DNA from: Pseudomonas sp. KK4
GTDB taxonomy: Bacteria; Pseudomonadota; Gammaproteobacteria; Pseudomonadales; Pseudomonadaceae
Reading direction: 5' to 3'
Assembly: GCF_001984065.1 (NCBI RefSeq)
Contig: NZ_LYVP01000010.1
Span: 1-64,000, forward strand
Length of the DNA stretch: 64,000 nt
A program made the translations under genes and the position numbers. Positions 1 to 9,123 of this stretch are shown one piece after another (the first letter of the stretch is position 1; each line of letters begins with the position of its first letter). The notes under the pieces are model-generated. The model saw nothing but the letters and a program-made list of their open reading frames with translations, was not told the origin of the DNA and made no database searches.

Positions 1-188
1 CTTTTCGCACCGCCGGCAACCCGATCAAGCTCAATGCCTACGCCGACATCGACGTCACCACGCCGGTGCGCGCCCCGGGCCTGGACGAACATCGCGAACG
101 CATCCTTTCGCAACTGATGTCACCCACCGGCGATTACGCGCCCGCCGCCGGTACTTTCGACGAATCGCTGCTGCAAGAAGCTATTTGA
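1..188 (+). CDS. CaiB/BaiF family CoA-transferase, C-terminal end (partial)
   Basis: Only the last 61 codons are in the window, read in the frame that ends with TGA at 186-188. The stretch [26 protein letters not shown] is split here as [12 protein letters not shown] followed by [12 protein letters not shown], and it is the usual end of family III CoA-transferases, where a substrate-loop Asn-Pro-(Ile/Val)-Lys precedes a proline-rich tail. Members move CoA between a CoA thioester and a free carboxylic acid in the cytoplasm. The next gene, an enoyl-CoA hydratase, starts 41 bases downstream on the same strand, so the two probably form a catabolic operon that activates a carboxylic acid and then hydrates its enoyl-CoA. 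The substrate cannot be told from this fragment. Confidence 0.75.
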   Translation, partial: FRTAGNPIKLNAYADIDVTTPVRAPGLDEHRERILSQLMSPTGDYAPAAGTFDESLLQEAI

Positions 189-229
189 AACCCTTTCAAA
201 GCCTGCCCCTTTTTCCGGGAGAATGCTCC

Positions 230-1093
230 ATGACTGCTGCAACCGTTCCAGCCATCCAAGACAAGAAATCGGCAACCACCAGCGTCAAACCCGCCACCGA
301 AACCCGCAGCGCTCCAGCGCCGCGTTACGAATCGATCCTGGCCGAAAGGCGCGAACGCGTCGGGCTGATCACCCTGCACCGGCCCAAGAGCCTCAATGCC
401 TTGAGCGTGGCCATGTCCCGCGAAGTGGTCGCGGCGCTGCACGCCTTCGATGCCGACGACAACATCGGCGCGATCGTCATCGCCGGCAGCCCACGGGCGT
501 TTGCCGCTGGGGCGGACATCGAGGAAATGGCAGACAAGACCTTGGTCGAGCTGCAACAACACGACGTGTTCGCCGCGTGGTCGCAACTGCCCACCATCAG
601 CAAACCGATCATCGCCGCCGTCAGCGGCTATGCCCTGGGGGGCGGTTGTGAACTGGCGATGATGTGCGATTTCATCATCGCCTCCGAAGATGCGCAGTTC
701 GGTCAACCGGAAATCAAACTGGGCATCCTGCCTGGCATCGGCGGTTCTCAGCGCTTGACCCGCTCGGTGGGCAAGGCCCTGGCCATGGACATGATCCTCA
801 CCGGTCGCACCATCAACGCCGCTGAAGCCAAGGCTGTGGGCCTGGTGGCCCGGGTGGTGCCGCCGGCGGACCTGCTGCAAACCGCACTGGAAGCCGCCCA
901 CACCATCGCCGGCTACAACGCCCCGGCCGTGCGCATGGCCAAGGAAGCGGTCAACCGTGCACTGGAAGTGAGCCTGGCCGAAGGCATGCTGCACGAACGC
1001 CGACTGTTCCAGGCCGCGTTCGCCACCGATGGGCAAAAGGAAGGCATGCAGGCGTTTCTCGCCAAGCGAGCACCGGTTTTCCGCCATCGTTGA
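230..1093 (+). CDS. Enoyl-CoA hydratase/isomerase family protein
   Basis: The protein has 287 residues and a crotonase fold. The oxyanion-hole segments are visible as [10 protein letters not shown] (residues 91-100) and [13 protein letters not shown] (132-144), and both acidic catalytic positions of true hydratases are present (Glu141 and Glu161), so hydration of a 2-enoyl-CoA is likely. It carries about 30 extra N-terminal residues rich in Ala, Thr and Pro compared with the usual 257-residue enzymes. The ATG at 230 is preferred because a purine-rich CGGGAGA lies 8 bases upstream; an in-frame TTG at 185 overlaps the previous stop and is less likely. It follows a CoA-transferase gene and ends just before a REP pair, which probably marks the end of the transcript. 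The exact substrate is unknown. Confidence 0.9.
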   Translation: MTAATVPAIQDKKSATTSVKPATETRSAPAPRYESILAERRERVGLITLHRPKSLNALSVAMSREVVAALHAFDADDNIGAIVIAGSPRAFAAGADIEEMADKTLVELQQHDVFAAWSQLPTISKPIIAAVSGYALGGGCELAMMCDFIIASEDAQFGQPEIKLGILPGIGGSQRLTRSVGKALAMDMILTGRTINAAEAKAVGLVARVVPPADLLQTALEAAHTIAGYNAPAVRMAKEAVNRALEVSLAEGMLHERRLFQAAFATDGQKEGMQAFLAKRAPVFRHR

Positions 1094-1110
1094 AGGGTTG
1101 ACTGACGCAC

Positions 1111-1211
1111 CGCCTTCGCGAGCAAGCCCGCTCCCACAGGGATCTGCAGCGTACAGAGGATTTTTGTACGACGAAGAACAACTGTGGGAGCGGGCTTGCT
1201 CGCGAAGGCGT
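1111..1211. repeat. REP doublet (paired Pseudomonas REP arms)
   Basis: A 29-base arm at 1111-1139 recurs as its perfect reverse complement at 1183-1211, with 43 bases between. The core (GCGAGCAAGCCCGCTCCCAC) is the common extragenic palindromic repeat of the P. fluorescens group. It lies between two convergent genes, where such elements usually sit and may act in transcript ending or mRNA stability. Confidence 0.92.
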
Positions 1212-1290
1212 CGGCAGCATCAACACCATCAAATCGAATATGAGCGGCGCGGGGGAGCGGTGATGCACCTGCCCCCGTTGCCCATGAGCA

Positions 1291-1680
1291 TCAAAGCTCA
1301 CCGGTCAAAAACTGCGCCCGGCCATGGCCGAAACTCCAGTCGGCATCTTCGTTGGTCACAATGGAAACCATCACGTCGCTCGGCTGTATATTGCAGTGGG
1401 TCTGTAACGCCTGAGTCAGCAGCTCATAGAACCTGACCTTCGACGCTTCACTGCGCGGTCGGCTGGTCACGCTGACAATGATCACGTCCCGGGTTCTCGG
1501 GATGTCCAGCCCGGTGTCCTGGACGATCATGCGCCCGGGCCGGTGCTCGTTGACGATCTGGTAACGGTCACGCTCCGGCACGTCAAACGCTTCGACCATC
1601 GCACCATGCGCCGCGTCCAGCAGGGCTTGCAGTTGGGCGTCGTCGCGGCCCTCCATCACATCGAACTTCATCAGAGGCAT
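1291..1680 (-). CDS. Tautomerase family protein
   Basis: The 129-residue product begins MPLMKFDVMEGR, so after removal of Met the N-terminal Pro would be the catalytic base, as in the 4-oxalocrotonate tautomerase superfamily. The length is about twice that of the classic 62-residue 4-OT monomer and fits the double-length group related to malonate semialdehyde decarboxylase and cis-CaaD. The start at 1680 is chosen because it places Pro directly after Met; a longer reading to 1731 would bury it. The gene is divergent from the LysR regulator at 1805, with 124 bases between, the usual layout of a LysR regulator and its target. Substrate unknown. Confidence 0.82.
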   Translation of the reverse strand: MPLMKFDVMEGRDDAQLQALLDAAHGAMVEAFDVPERDRYQIVNEHRPGRMIVQDTGLDIPRTRDVIIVSVTSRPRSEASKVRFYELLTQALQTHCNIQPSDVMVSIVTNEDADWSFGHGRAQFLTGEL

Positions 1681-1804
1681 GTGGGAAATCTCCGGTATCA
1701 GGGGGATGCTGCATCGCAGCGGCAGACCCACACTAAGCCTTTGCTTTGTTCATGACGAGGTGCAAAAATCGAATTAATTGTTTGCCTACGAGAACAATCC
1801 CATC

Positions 1805-2746
1805 ATGCCTAAAGTGGAAGTCGAACGACTCTGGACCCATGTGCACTGGCTGGCGATCCTGGAAGAGCAGGGGACTTATACCGCCGCAGCCATCCGGCTC
1901 GGGGTCAGCAAATCGGCGGTGAGCCAGCGCATCGTCGAGTTGGAAAAAGCCACCGGATTGAGCCTGGTCCAGCGCACCACCCGCAGCGTGCGCCTGACCG
2001 ACGCGGGCAACGCCCTGGTGCGCGACGTGCGCAGCGCCTACGAACAAATCGCCCGCAGCTTTACCGACGTTCGCGATTCGGCCGGGGTCGCGAGGGGGTT
2101 GCTGCGACTGACCGCGCCCGTCGCCTTTGCTCGCCAGCAACTGGTGCCGGTGCTGGCCGGCTTCTTCAACGAATTCCCCGAAGTCCGCGTACAGCTCGAC
2201 GTGTCCGACCAGATCTCCTCCATTGCGTCGGAAGGTTTTGACCTCGCCATTCGCCACAGCAACCAGATCCCCGACACCCACGTCGCCTGGAAACTGAGCC
2301 CGACACGCTCGGTATTGGTCGCCACCCGCAGTTACCTGGACGCCTTCGGCGAGCCGCAACATCCAGAAGAGCTCGTTGACCATAAGTGCCTCTATTACCC
2401 CAGAGGCAGTGACACCCCAGCCTGGGCATTCGAAGCGCCTGCCACCTCGCCAATGGCAGGAAAACGCCTGACAGTTCCGGTCAAAGGCCTGTTCGCCACC
2501 AACAACAGCGAAGCGCTGCGCGATGCGGCGTTGACCGATCTGGGCATCGCGCTGTTGCCGGATTTCAGCGCTCAAGCGGGGCTCAGGAACGGCACGCTGG
2601 TGCAGGTGCTGCCAGAGTGGAAATCGGTCGGAGCCTTCCCGGAGGACATCTACCTGGTGCGGCCTTATTCCACCCATGTGCCCAGAGCAGTGACGGTGTT
2701 TGTGGAGTATTTGCGCGGGCAGTTTGCGGGGGGATTCATGGAGTGA
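1805..2746 (+). CDS. LysR-family transcriptional regulator
   Basis: The 313-residue protein has the LysR arrangement: an N-terminal winged helix-turn-helix in about residues 10-65 (AAIRLGVSKSAVSQRIVELE is the recognition region) and a periplasmic-binding-protein-like effector domain from about residue 90. The sequence from TGLSLVQRTTRSVRLTDAG onward is typical of the CrgA/DmlR-like branch. ATG at 1805 is taken as start; an in-frame TTG at 1778 would add nine residues. It is divergent from the tautomerase gene and probably controls it and itself. The inducer is not known. Confidence 0.9.
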   Translation: MPKVEVERLWTHVHWLAILEEQGTYTAAAIRLGVSKSAVSQRIVELEKATGLSLVQRTTRSVRLTDAGNALVRDVRSAYEQIARSFTDVRDSAGVARGLLRLTAPVAFARQQLVPVLAGFFNEFPEVRVQLDVSDQISSIASEGFDLAIRHSNQIPDTHVAWKLSPTRSVLVATRSYLDAFGEPQHPEELVDHKCLYYPRGSDTPAWAFEAPATSPMAGKRLTVPVKGLFATNNSEALRDAALTDLGIALLPDFSAQAGLRNGTLVQVLPEWKSVGAFPEDIYLVRPYSTHVPRAVTVFVEYLRGQFAGGFME

Positions 2747-2826
2747 CCAAGGCAGCTCTCATGCGCCGATTCCCGACGAATAAGCAGGGTAGAGAGGGCG
2801 CTTGCCATGGCCCTTATATATAGCTC

Positions 2827-2846
2827 TACTAAATAGACGTTTAGTA
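2827..2846. promoter_or_regulatory. Perfect inverted repeat, candidate operator upstream of the cupin gene
   Basis: TACTAAA at 2827-2833 and TTTAGTA at 2840-2846 form 7-base arms around a 6-base spacer (TAGACG). The right arm runs into a TATAGT that could be a -10 hexamer at 2845-2850, about 60 bases before the cupin start at 2908. The size and A+T-rich arms suit a dimeric repressor such as a TetR or MarR protein. No such regulator is adjacent. Confidence 0.4.
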
Positions 2847-2907
2847 TAGTTAATTGCTATTGATATTAAGTTTATCATTGTCATGGATAATCGATAGGGG
2901 CAGCAAA

Positions 2908-3432
2908 ATGATCCGTCCCACATTCACATCCTCTCATTTGTCCAGGCATTCAATTATCGCGGCCCTCGACCTGCAACCGCACCAGGAAGGCGGTTACTAC
3001 CGCAGAACCTTTCAAAGCGATCAACACCCAATGATCGCGACCCCGCAAGGTCACCGATATTTGATGACCTCGATCTACTATCTGCTGACCGAAGAATCGC
3101 CCATCGGGCATTTTCATCTCAACCAATCGGACATCCTGCATTACCACCAATTGGGCGACGCAATTCGCTACAGCCTGATCTATCCGGACGGCACGTTGAG
3201 AACTGTGGTGATGGGCAGTGACATTCTGGCGGGACAGCAATTGCAGCTGCATGTACCCGGTGGCGTCTGGAAAGCCTCGCAGCTGGAAAACGGATCGGCG
3301 GGATTTGGTTTGATCAGCGAAGCGGTGTCGCCAGGGTTTGATTATGCGGATTGTGAATTGGGGCGTAGAGAAAAGCTCTGGGTGGAATTTCCGGAGCATG
3401 TGGAGCTGATTGAGGGACTGACGCGTGACTGA
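2908..3432 (+). CDS. DUF985-family cupin protein
   Basis: The 174-residue protein is a single cupin barrel of the DUF985 family. It shows the family pattern LDLQPHQEGGYYRRTF near the N terminus, SIYYLLTEESPIGHFHL in the middle and the downstream HVPGGVWKAS strand. The His residues of GHFHLNQSDILHYH are the probable metal or ligand site. DUF985 proteins have no agreed biochemical function; they are small cytoplasmic sugar-epimerase-like cupins. ATG at 2908 is chosen because it begins the conserved part and is preceded by GGGG at 2897-2900; an in-frame start at 2854 adds a hydrophobic, non-conserved leader. It seems to be a single-gene unit with its own promoter region. Confidence 0.82.
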   Translation: MIRPTFTSSHLSRHSIIAALDLQPHQEGGYYRRTFQSDQHPMIATPQGHRYLMTSIYYLLTEESPIGHFHLNQSDILHYHQLGDAIRYSLIYPDGTLRTVVMGSDILAGQQLQLHVPGGVWKASQLENGSAGFGLISEAVSPGFDYADCELGRREKLWVEFPEHVELIEGLTRD

Positions 3433-3649
3433 GTTTTCGAGGGTGGTTTCTGGTGGTGAAAAGCACTGGGCCACCGGGGTGACTTTGTTACATCGCATTA
3501 CGTGTAATGTATATTATGTTAAACGATGTGTCAGAGCGGAACCTTACGAGGTTGCTATCTACCTGTAACCGTCTCGCAACATAGAAATATCTCGCTGGCC
3601 TTGATGTTCTCTCGGTGGAAAATTGTTTGGCATCGCGAAGCCCTCGTAG

Positions 3650-4156
3650 CTATTCATCCTTGTCACTCTCTCGCAAGTCATCCTTATCACGCTCTCGTAA
3701 GAGCCAGCAGACGATGCCGAGCACCAGGGTCGCAAATCCTAGTGCGGCAATGGTGAGCGCAGGCGTAGCGGCAGAATCGAGAATAACGAACTTCCGGCTG
3801 AGCGCCAGCAAGGCGATCAACAGCACGGTGCGAACCTGAACGATGCTGTTGCGTCGTAGGGCCGGGCGCACAATCGAATGCTTAAACTCCAGGGCTATCA
3901 GCACGGTGAAGATTGAACCAAAGAGGGTCTGGAAAACATCGTGATCTAGAGGGTCAATCGCACCATCGATCACCAACGGCACAACCCTGCGACAGAGCTG
4001 CAGTAGCGCCATCAAAATCACAGACGCGATGATGAGACTGAGCGCAAGAACAACCAATTGTTCGAAACGTTCGTACGCATTCATCAGCGCCCACTGAAGT
4101 CTGAAATTTTTCAGCGTCGAGTTGCGCTCACGCCCTTCAGAATCAGGCTTTGGCAC
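3650..4156 (-). CDS. PsiE-family (phosphate-starvation-inducible) membrane protein
   Basis: The 168-residue product has four hydrophobic segments (for instance LVVLALSLIIASVILMALL, then FGSIFTVLIAL, VLLIALLALS and ALGFATLVLGIVCWLL) and a charged Arg/Asp/Glu-rich C-terminal tail, as in PsiE-like proteins. It is an inner-membrane protein of unknown activity. The GTG at 4156 is preferred because GGAGGG lies 5 bases upstream; the first ATG is at 4084. It lies 120 bases downstream of clpG on the same strand and is probably co-transcribed with it. PsiE paralogues are regular members of transmissible heat-resistance islands that also carry ClpG/ClpK, which supports the assignment. Confidence 0.75.
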   Translation of the reverse strand: MPKPDSEGRERNSTLKNFRLQWALMNAYERFEQLVVLALSLIIASVILMALLQLCRRVVPLVIDGAIDPLDHDVFQTLFGSIFTVLIALEFKHSIVRPALRRNSIVQVRTVLLIALLALSRKFVILDSAATPALTIAALGFATLVLGIVCWLLRERDKDDLRESDKDE

Positions 4157-4276
4157 GATAACCCTCCACACTTGCGTCTTCAGTCTGCCGGGCTCATCCA
4201 GGCATTTGAGGATCCAGTAGATCATTGCACGTCGTGATCAACAGGCCCGCTCCCAGGTTACGTGAGTGTGTTGAGG

Positions 4277-7033
4277 CTAAGTTCCAGTCTCCGCAACAGG
4301 TGCCAGATCATCTGGCTGGTCTGGAGGACTACCCTTTTCGGCGGTCTTTGGCGCATCCACCTCCACCTTATTGAAGACCACTTCGCTGCGCTCCTTGTCG
4401 TAACCCAACTCAACGCTGTCGCCGGCTTGCAGCTTGTCAGCGAGCATTTCCTTCGCAAGCCGCGTTTCGACGGCCTGGCGAATCTGACGTTTCAACTCAC
4501 GCGCGCCAAACTCAGGCTGATAACCAACATCCGCCAGATGATCGATGAGTGAGCCATCAATTTTCACTGTGATGTTCTGTGCAGCTGCGGTTCGAATGAC
4601 CCGATCAAGCTGAATGCTCACAATCGATCGGATGTTGTCACGGGTAAGGGCATGGAACACGATGATGTCATCAATACGGTTAAGGAATTCGGGACGAAAA
4701 TGCCCTTTCAGGACGCCCATTAATTCATCGCGTAACGCTTTATCCGTAAGGCGTTCATCTTCGGGGCGCTCAAGATTCTCCATGATCACGGGAGAGCCCA
4801 GATTGCTGGTGGCAATGATGATCGTATTGCTGAAGTCCACGACACGCCCCTTGCCGTCCGTGAGACGCCCATCGTCGAATACCTGCAGCAATACGTTGTT
4901 CACGTCGGGATGCGCCTTCTCGATCTCGTCGAGCAGGATCACACTGTAGGGTTTGCGGCGGACACGCTCTGTCAACTGCCCGCCTTCGTCGTATCCCACA
5001 TAACCGGGTGGCGCACCGATCAACCGGGCAACCGCATGACGCTCCATGTACTCCGACATATCAATACGAATGATCGATTGCTCATCACCGAACACCGTTT
5101 CCGCCAACGCTTTGGCAAGTTCGGTTTTGCCGACACCCGTAGGGCCAAGAAAGAGAAACGTGGCAATCGGTCTGTTGGCCTGGCCAAGGCCGGCTCGAGA
5201 CAAACGAACGGCATCGCTGACCGCGCGAACAGCATCTTCCTGCCCGACCAGCCGATCACGCAATGTGTCTTCCATATTCAACAGCTTTTGACGCTCCTCC
5301 TGCGTAAGTTCGGTCACAGGAATACCGGTGAGACGGGACAGCACTTCGGCAATCGACTCCAGGGTCACCTCAAGGGTTTCGGAACCTGTTTTGCGCTCCC
5401 AGGCTTCTGTTTCCTCTCCCAGTTGCGCTTGTTTTTGACCAATGCGCTCTTCGAAGCCTTTGGATTCATCAAAACGTTTACGGGAGGATGCATAGTCCTG
5501 CTCACGTTTAAGTTGGGTGATTTCGGCTTCCAGCTCCTGAATGCCAGCCGGCCTCGAGGAGGAACTGATTCGAACGCGGGCCGCTGCCTGATCGATCAGG
5601 TCAATGGCCTTATCCGGCAGATAGCGCGAGGTGATGTAACGATCCGACAGCTCTGCCGCCGCCACAAATGCTTCATCGGCGAATGTGACCTGATGGTGAG
5701 CCTCAAGCTTGTCGCGCAGCCCACGCAGAATAATGATGGTCTGTTCGACGGTGGGCTCGGCTATCAGCACAGGCTGAAAACGTCGTTCAAGCGCTGCGTC
5801 TTTTTCGATGTGCTTTTGATATTCATTGAGTGTCGTCGCACCGATCAAACTGAGCTCCCCGCGCGCCAATGCGGGTTTCAGCACGTTGGCAATGTCCAGG
5901 CCGCCCTCCTCACCACCCTGCCCCGCACCAACGATCGTATGTAACTCGTCGATGAACAGAATGAGCTCCGAGCTTTTTGCGGCGACTTCATCAAGCAGTT
6001 GCTTGGCTCGCTCCTCAAATTCACCACGATATTTGGAGCCTGCAACCATTGAGTTCAGATTGACTTCAACAAGCCGTCTGCCGCGCAAAATCTCAGGGAC
6101 ATCGCCCTTGACTATTCGTTGTGCAAGCCCTTCGACGATGGCTGTCTTACCGACGCCAGGTTCGCCGATAAGCACCGGATTGTTCTTTCTGCGCCGCGCC
6201 AGCACCTCGATGGTATTTTCGATTTCCTGTGCGCGCCCCAGTACGGGATCCAGTTTGCCCTCACGAGCCAGCGACGTCAGGTCGCGACCGAACTTGTCGA
6301 GTGTCGGTGTTCCCGTCGGGGTGTCGACTCGCCCATCCTCAGCGCCCTTACCCACTACCTTGACCACCTTCTGCCGCAAGGCTTCAGGCGTTACGCCGTA
6401 TTTTTTAAGCAATGTCCCGGCAATACTTTCCGGGACAGAAGCAAGCCCGATCAACAAATGTTCGGGGCCTACGTACGAATGCCCTAAATCACGAGAGGCC
6501 TGGAATGCAAAATTGAACGCTTTCTTCAAGCGCGGAGAAATGGTCATCTGATCGACCGAAACCTCGGCAGTGCCCCTCTGCGCATGTTGATCGACGTAGC
6601 CTTTGATATCGTCCGGAGAAAGCTTCAGCTCCTTGAGCAAAGCCGCACCAACATCGGTATCCGCCAGCACGTACAACAGATGCTCGGTATCGAGATCGCT
6701 GCGGTTCAGCTCATGGGCTTTCTCTCCTGCGCGCTGCAGGATTTCGAGCGTCTGGGAACTGAATGCATCGGTTGCATCGACAGATTCTCGAGGCACTTGC
6801 GCAGAGAGCCTGAAGTCATCCGCCCCCTGCTCCATTGCTCCGCCCATACCGTCGAAAAAGCGAGAGACTCCCCCGCCCAACAGAGAGTCGAATGGGTTCA
6901 ACATGCTTTGATGACGTATAAGTTGGCGGTAATCGTGGTCGCAAACGGACATTGTTCTGGCTTGGCCATTTTGCGATACGGTCACGCGCGCGACCGCTGG
7001 TCTCGCATTACATATTTCACAGAGAGTAGCCAT
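4277..7033 (-). CDS. clpG: ClpG (ClpK)-type AAA+ protein disaggregase
   Basis: The 918-residue protein is a class I Clp/Hsp100 ATPase. It opens with a short Cys-containing domain (CEIC at 5-8, CDHDY at 31-35) that is the mark of ClpG/ClpK, then a Clp N-like repeat (about 85-230), a first AAA+ module (Walker A GEPGVGKT at 290-297), a short coiled-coil middle region (about 495-550, much shorter than in ClpB) and a second AAA+ module (Walker A GPTGVGKT at 630-637). In Pseudomonas and Klebsiella such proteins solubilise heat-aggregated proteins on their own and give high heat tolerance. The ATG at 7033 is preceded by TTTGGAGA at 9 bases. psiE follows, and peroxiredoxin and thioredoxin-fold genes are divergent. 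Confidence 0.9.
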   Translation of the reverse strand: MATLCEICNARPAVARVTVSQNGQARTMSVCDHDYRQLIRHQSMLNPFDSLLGGGVSRFFDGMGGAMEQGADDFRLSAQVPRESVDATDAFSSQTLEILQRAGEKAHELNRSDLDTEHLLYVLADTDVGAALLKELKLSPDDIKGYVDQHAQRGTAEVSVDQMTISPRLKKAFNFAFQASRDLGHSYVGPEHLLIGLASVPESIAGTLLKKYGVTPEALRQKVVKVVGKGAEDGRVDTPTGTPTLDKFGRDLTSLAREGKLDPVLGRAQEIENTIEVLARRRKNNPVLIGEPGVGKTAIVEGLAQRIVKGDVPEILRGRRLVEVNLNSMVAGSKYRGEFEERAKQLLDEVAAKSSELILFIDELHTIVGAGQGGEEGGLDIANVLKPALARGELSLIGATTLNEYQKHIEKDAALERRFQPVLIAEPTVEQTIIILRGLRDKLEAHHQVTFADEAFVAAAELSDRYITSRYLPDKAIDLIDQAAARVRISSSSRPAGIQELEAEITQLKREQDYASSRKRFDESKGFEERIGQKQAQLGEETEAWERKTGSETLEVTLESIAEVLSRLTGIPVTELTQEERQKLLNMEDTLRDRLVGQEDAVRAVSDAVRLSRAGLGQANRPIATFLFLGPTGVGKTELAKALAETVFGDEQSIIRIDMSEYMERHAVARLIGAPPGYVGYDEGGQLTERVRRKPYSVILLDEIEKAHPDVNNVLLQVFDDGRLTDGKGRVVDFSNTIIIATSNLGSPVIMENLERPEDERLTDKALRDELMGVLKGHFRPEFLNRIDDIIVFHALTRDNIRSIVSIQLDRVIRTAAAQNITVKIDGSLIDHLADVGYQPEFGARELKRQIRQAVETRLAKEMLADKLQAGDSVELGYDKERSEVVFNKVEVDAPKTAEKGSPPDQPDDLAPVAETGT

Positions 7034-7616
7034 GATGAGTTGTCTCCAAAGGTGGATAACACGAACTCATTCAGATGGATCTACTTCCCTGTAAACGATG
7101 CTCAAGAAGCTGAGACATGAGATCCGCATTACATTGAGCTTGTTCAGGAAGACGATTACGTTGGAGGGAATGGCTGTCACGACAGACGACGCCATCCAAT
7201 CAAGATAGTCGGATCTCATCAAAACACGCTATGGGCGACCCAGGATACCGACGAACGACGTCTGATAATTTCATGGGCAACAGAACGAGCGCGCGGGGCC
7301 TTGCTGAGGAAACCGAAAACTCGTTCAGCGACTACGGCAAGCGATAACAACGACTATAGTCATTGGTGAGCCAGAGCGAATCCTGTCGCCGCTCTACCCT
7401 CCTGGCCCTCAATCAAATACCGCGAAAGCGCGGCGGACGTCGTCGTGCTTCTTGACGCGGAACGTGAACGTCTCGTTGCCGAAAACACTCAGGCTCAGGC
7501 TGAGATCGAGGCATCGTTGCCTTTATAAATCACTTGATGGTGGATGGAGTTATCCCGCCGGGCAAGTCGTATCCCCCTGAGTAGACCCCAACCACCTTTC
7601 TATCAGGGCTCAAGCA
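7034..7616. other. Intergenic region between clpG and the peroxiredoxin gene
   Basis: These 583 bases separate two divergent genes and must hold both promoters. I could not pick a convincing sigma-32 or sigma-70 pair. On the minus strand, 7409-7530 holds an open frame of about 45 codons ending in SVFGNETFTFRVKKHDD followed by VRRAFAVFD and a stop, with no start codon; it looks like the remnant of a small protein gene. Confidence 0.4.
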
Positions 7617-8159
7617 ATGAACACCTCAGAATTGGATGATGCAAAAAAAACGAATGACGACCTGGCTCAGGGGCCGCTGTCTGCCGGCACTGTCGCGCCC
7701 GACTTCACGCTGTACGCGACTCCTGATCAGCAGCTATCGCTGCGCGAGCTAAAGGGAAATCCCGTGATTCTGGCGTTTTATCCCGCTGACTGGAGTGCGG
7801 TTTGTGGTGACCAGCTGACCTTGTACAACCAGTTGCTACCCACATTTAGAGAATACGGTGCGACGCTACTGGGTATTTCGGTTGACAGCGCCTGGTGTCA
7901 TCAGGCCTTCGCCAAAGACCGGAATTTTCACTTCAGCCTGCTGGCCGATTTCGAGCCCAAAGGTGCTGTGGCGCGACAGTATGGAGCGTACGACTCCCCC
8001 TTGGGAGTTTGTAAGCGGGCACTGTTCGTGATTGACAAGGAGGGAGTGATCGCCTGGAGCTACATCTCACCAATGGCAATCAACCCTGGGGCGGACGGCA
8101 TTCTGGACGCGCTGGATGCTCTGGCGAATTCGCCACAAAGCACGCTAACCAAAAATTAA
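7617..8159 (+). CDS. Peroxiredoxin (AhpC/TSA family)
   Basis: The 180-residue protein has a thioredoxin fold with the peroxiredoxin active site around Cys63 (YPADWSAVCGDQLTLY, residues 55-70); the usual Thr before the peroxidatic Cys region is replaced by Ser60. A conserved Arg is present at 134. Cys94 and Cys132 could act as resolving residues. Members reduce H2O2 and organic peroxides in the cytoplasm with thiol reductants. A DsbA-like thioredoxin-fold gene begins 11 bases after its stop and may be the redox partner. The start at 7617 gives a 28-residue leader before VAPDFTLYA. Its place next to clpG fits a stress-defence block. Confidence 0.87.
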   Translation: MNTSELDDAKKTNDDLAQGPLSAGTVAPDFTLYATPDQQLSLRELKGNPVILAFYPADWSAVCGDQLTLYNQLLPTFREYGATLLGISVDSAWCHQAFAKDRNFHFSLLADFEPKGAVARQYGAYDSPLGVCKRALFVIDKEGVIAWSYISPMAINPGADGILDALDALANSPQSTLTKN

Positions 8160-8170
8160 CAGGTGATCAC

Positions 8171-8710
8171 ATGGCCACTCTCAAAGTGCCGGTAAGTGCC
8201 AACGACCATCGCCAGGGAAATGCGCATGCCAAAGTCACCTTGGTGGAATTTGGCGACTATGAATGTCCCTACTGCGGTTTAGCGTATTGGGTCGTCAAAA
8301 AGCTACAGCAGCATTTTCGCGATGATCTGCTGTTCGTGTTCCGTAACTTTCCACTGACCACCGCGCACCCGCATGCGATGGCCGCAGCGGTCACCGCTGA
8401 GTATGCCGGGAGTCGAGGGTTCTTCTGGGAGGCTCACGACGAATTGTATGAAAATCAGGATCGATTGGGTCCGCCGCTGTATCGCGCCATTGTTCTAAAA
8501 CACGGCCTTTCCAGCGAGGAACTCGACGTTGCCATGCGAGAGGACACTTACATCCCCAAAATACAATCCGACTTCAATGGCGGTGTACGCAGCGGCGTGA
8601 ATGGCACCCCGGCGTTTTACATTGACGGGCTTCGCTATGACGGGGCTCCAGAGTTCACCGAAATGAGTCAGCTGATTGAGCTTCTGTTAGTGCGCGGACG
8701 AAATCGCTAG
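8171..8710 (+). CDS. DsbA/FrnE-like thioredoxin-fold protein
   Basis: The 179-residue protein has a CPYC redox motif at residues 32-35 (EFGDYECPYCGLAYW) and the cis-proline segment NGTPAFYIDG near residue 142, with an alpha-helical insert between them as in DsbA-like proteins. No signal peptide is visible, so it probably acts in the cytoplasm, unlike classical DsbA. It resembles the thioredoxin-like domain found attached to NhaA-type antiporters. It is in an operon with the peroxiredoxin gene (11-base gap) and may recycle it or repair disulfides under oxidative stress. That partnership is inferred from position only. Confidence 0.85.
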   Translation: MATLKVPVSANDHRQGNAHAKVTLVEFGDYECPYCGLAYWVVKKLQQHFRDDLLFVFRNFPLTTAHPHAMAAAVTAEYAGSRGFFWEAHDELYENQDRLGPPLYRAIVLKHGLSSEELDVAMREDTYIPKIQSDFNGGVRSGVNGTPAFYIDGLRYDGAPEFTEMSQLIELLLVRGRNR

Positions 8711-8902
8711 ATAGCCACATCGGCCTGGCATCACCCACACCGTAGCCGAGGGCGAACGTGCCCCATTGCGCAGTGCACCAGGTGTGCATTCGATAATATT
8801 TCAATACGGGAGATTGAAGAACCCACGGTGCTGCCAGCGATAAGCATCGCTCATAAAGCAGCGGCACGAAAATTTCAGCCCAGCGAACCAAGGACATAAA
8901 AA

Positions 8903-9097
8903 ATGGCGATGTTAATTTTTGACAATTCGGAAGATTCCATAGTCGAGGCCCGTGTCCTGGTCGAGACGCTGAATGAATGGTTGGCGGAACAGCAACCCAG
9001 TTGCCCGCTAAGGTCCGCCCGTGCGCAATGTTGCTATCGGCCCGATGGCACGCTGGATTCTGTATTGACCGTACTAACAGACGTGGTGGTGGATTAA
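8903..9097 (+). CDS. Small hypothetical protein (64 aa)
   Basis: The reading frame encodes 64 residues (starts MAMLIFDNSEDSIVEARVL) with a helical, acidic N-terminal half and a C-terminal half that may form beta strands (CCYRPDGTLDSVLTVLTDVVVD). I do not recognise a family. AAGGAC lies 11 bases before the ATG at a usable ribosome-binding distance, and the sense of the frame is coding-like, so it is probably real. It precedes the ltrA-like gene by 26 bases and may be translated from the same transcript. Confidence 0.45.
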   Translation: MAMLIFDNSEDSIVEARVLVETLNEWLAEQQPSCPLRSARAQCCYRPDGTLDSVLTVLTDVVVD

Positions 9098-9123
9098 AGA
9101 GGTGCACACGGAGCCAGCAGCGA

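Noticed and set aside
1111..1211. CRISPR-like repeat array
   Set aside because: There are only two arms in inverted orientation, matching Pseudomonas REP elements, and no cas genes.
3496..3509. CATTAC-GT-GTAATG inverted repeat as an HprR-type operator
   Set aside because: The spacer is 2 bases instead of 6, and the downstream gene on that strand is absent, so no role can be proposed with confidence.
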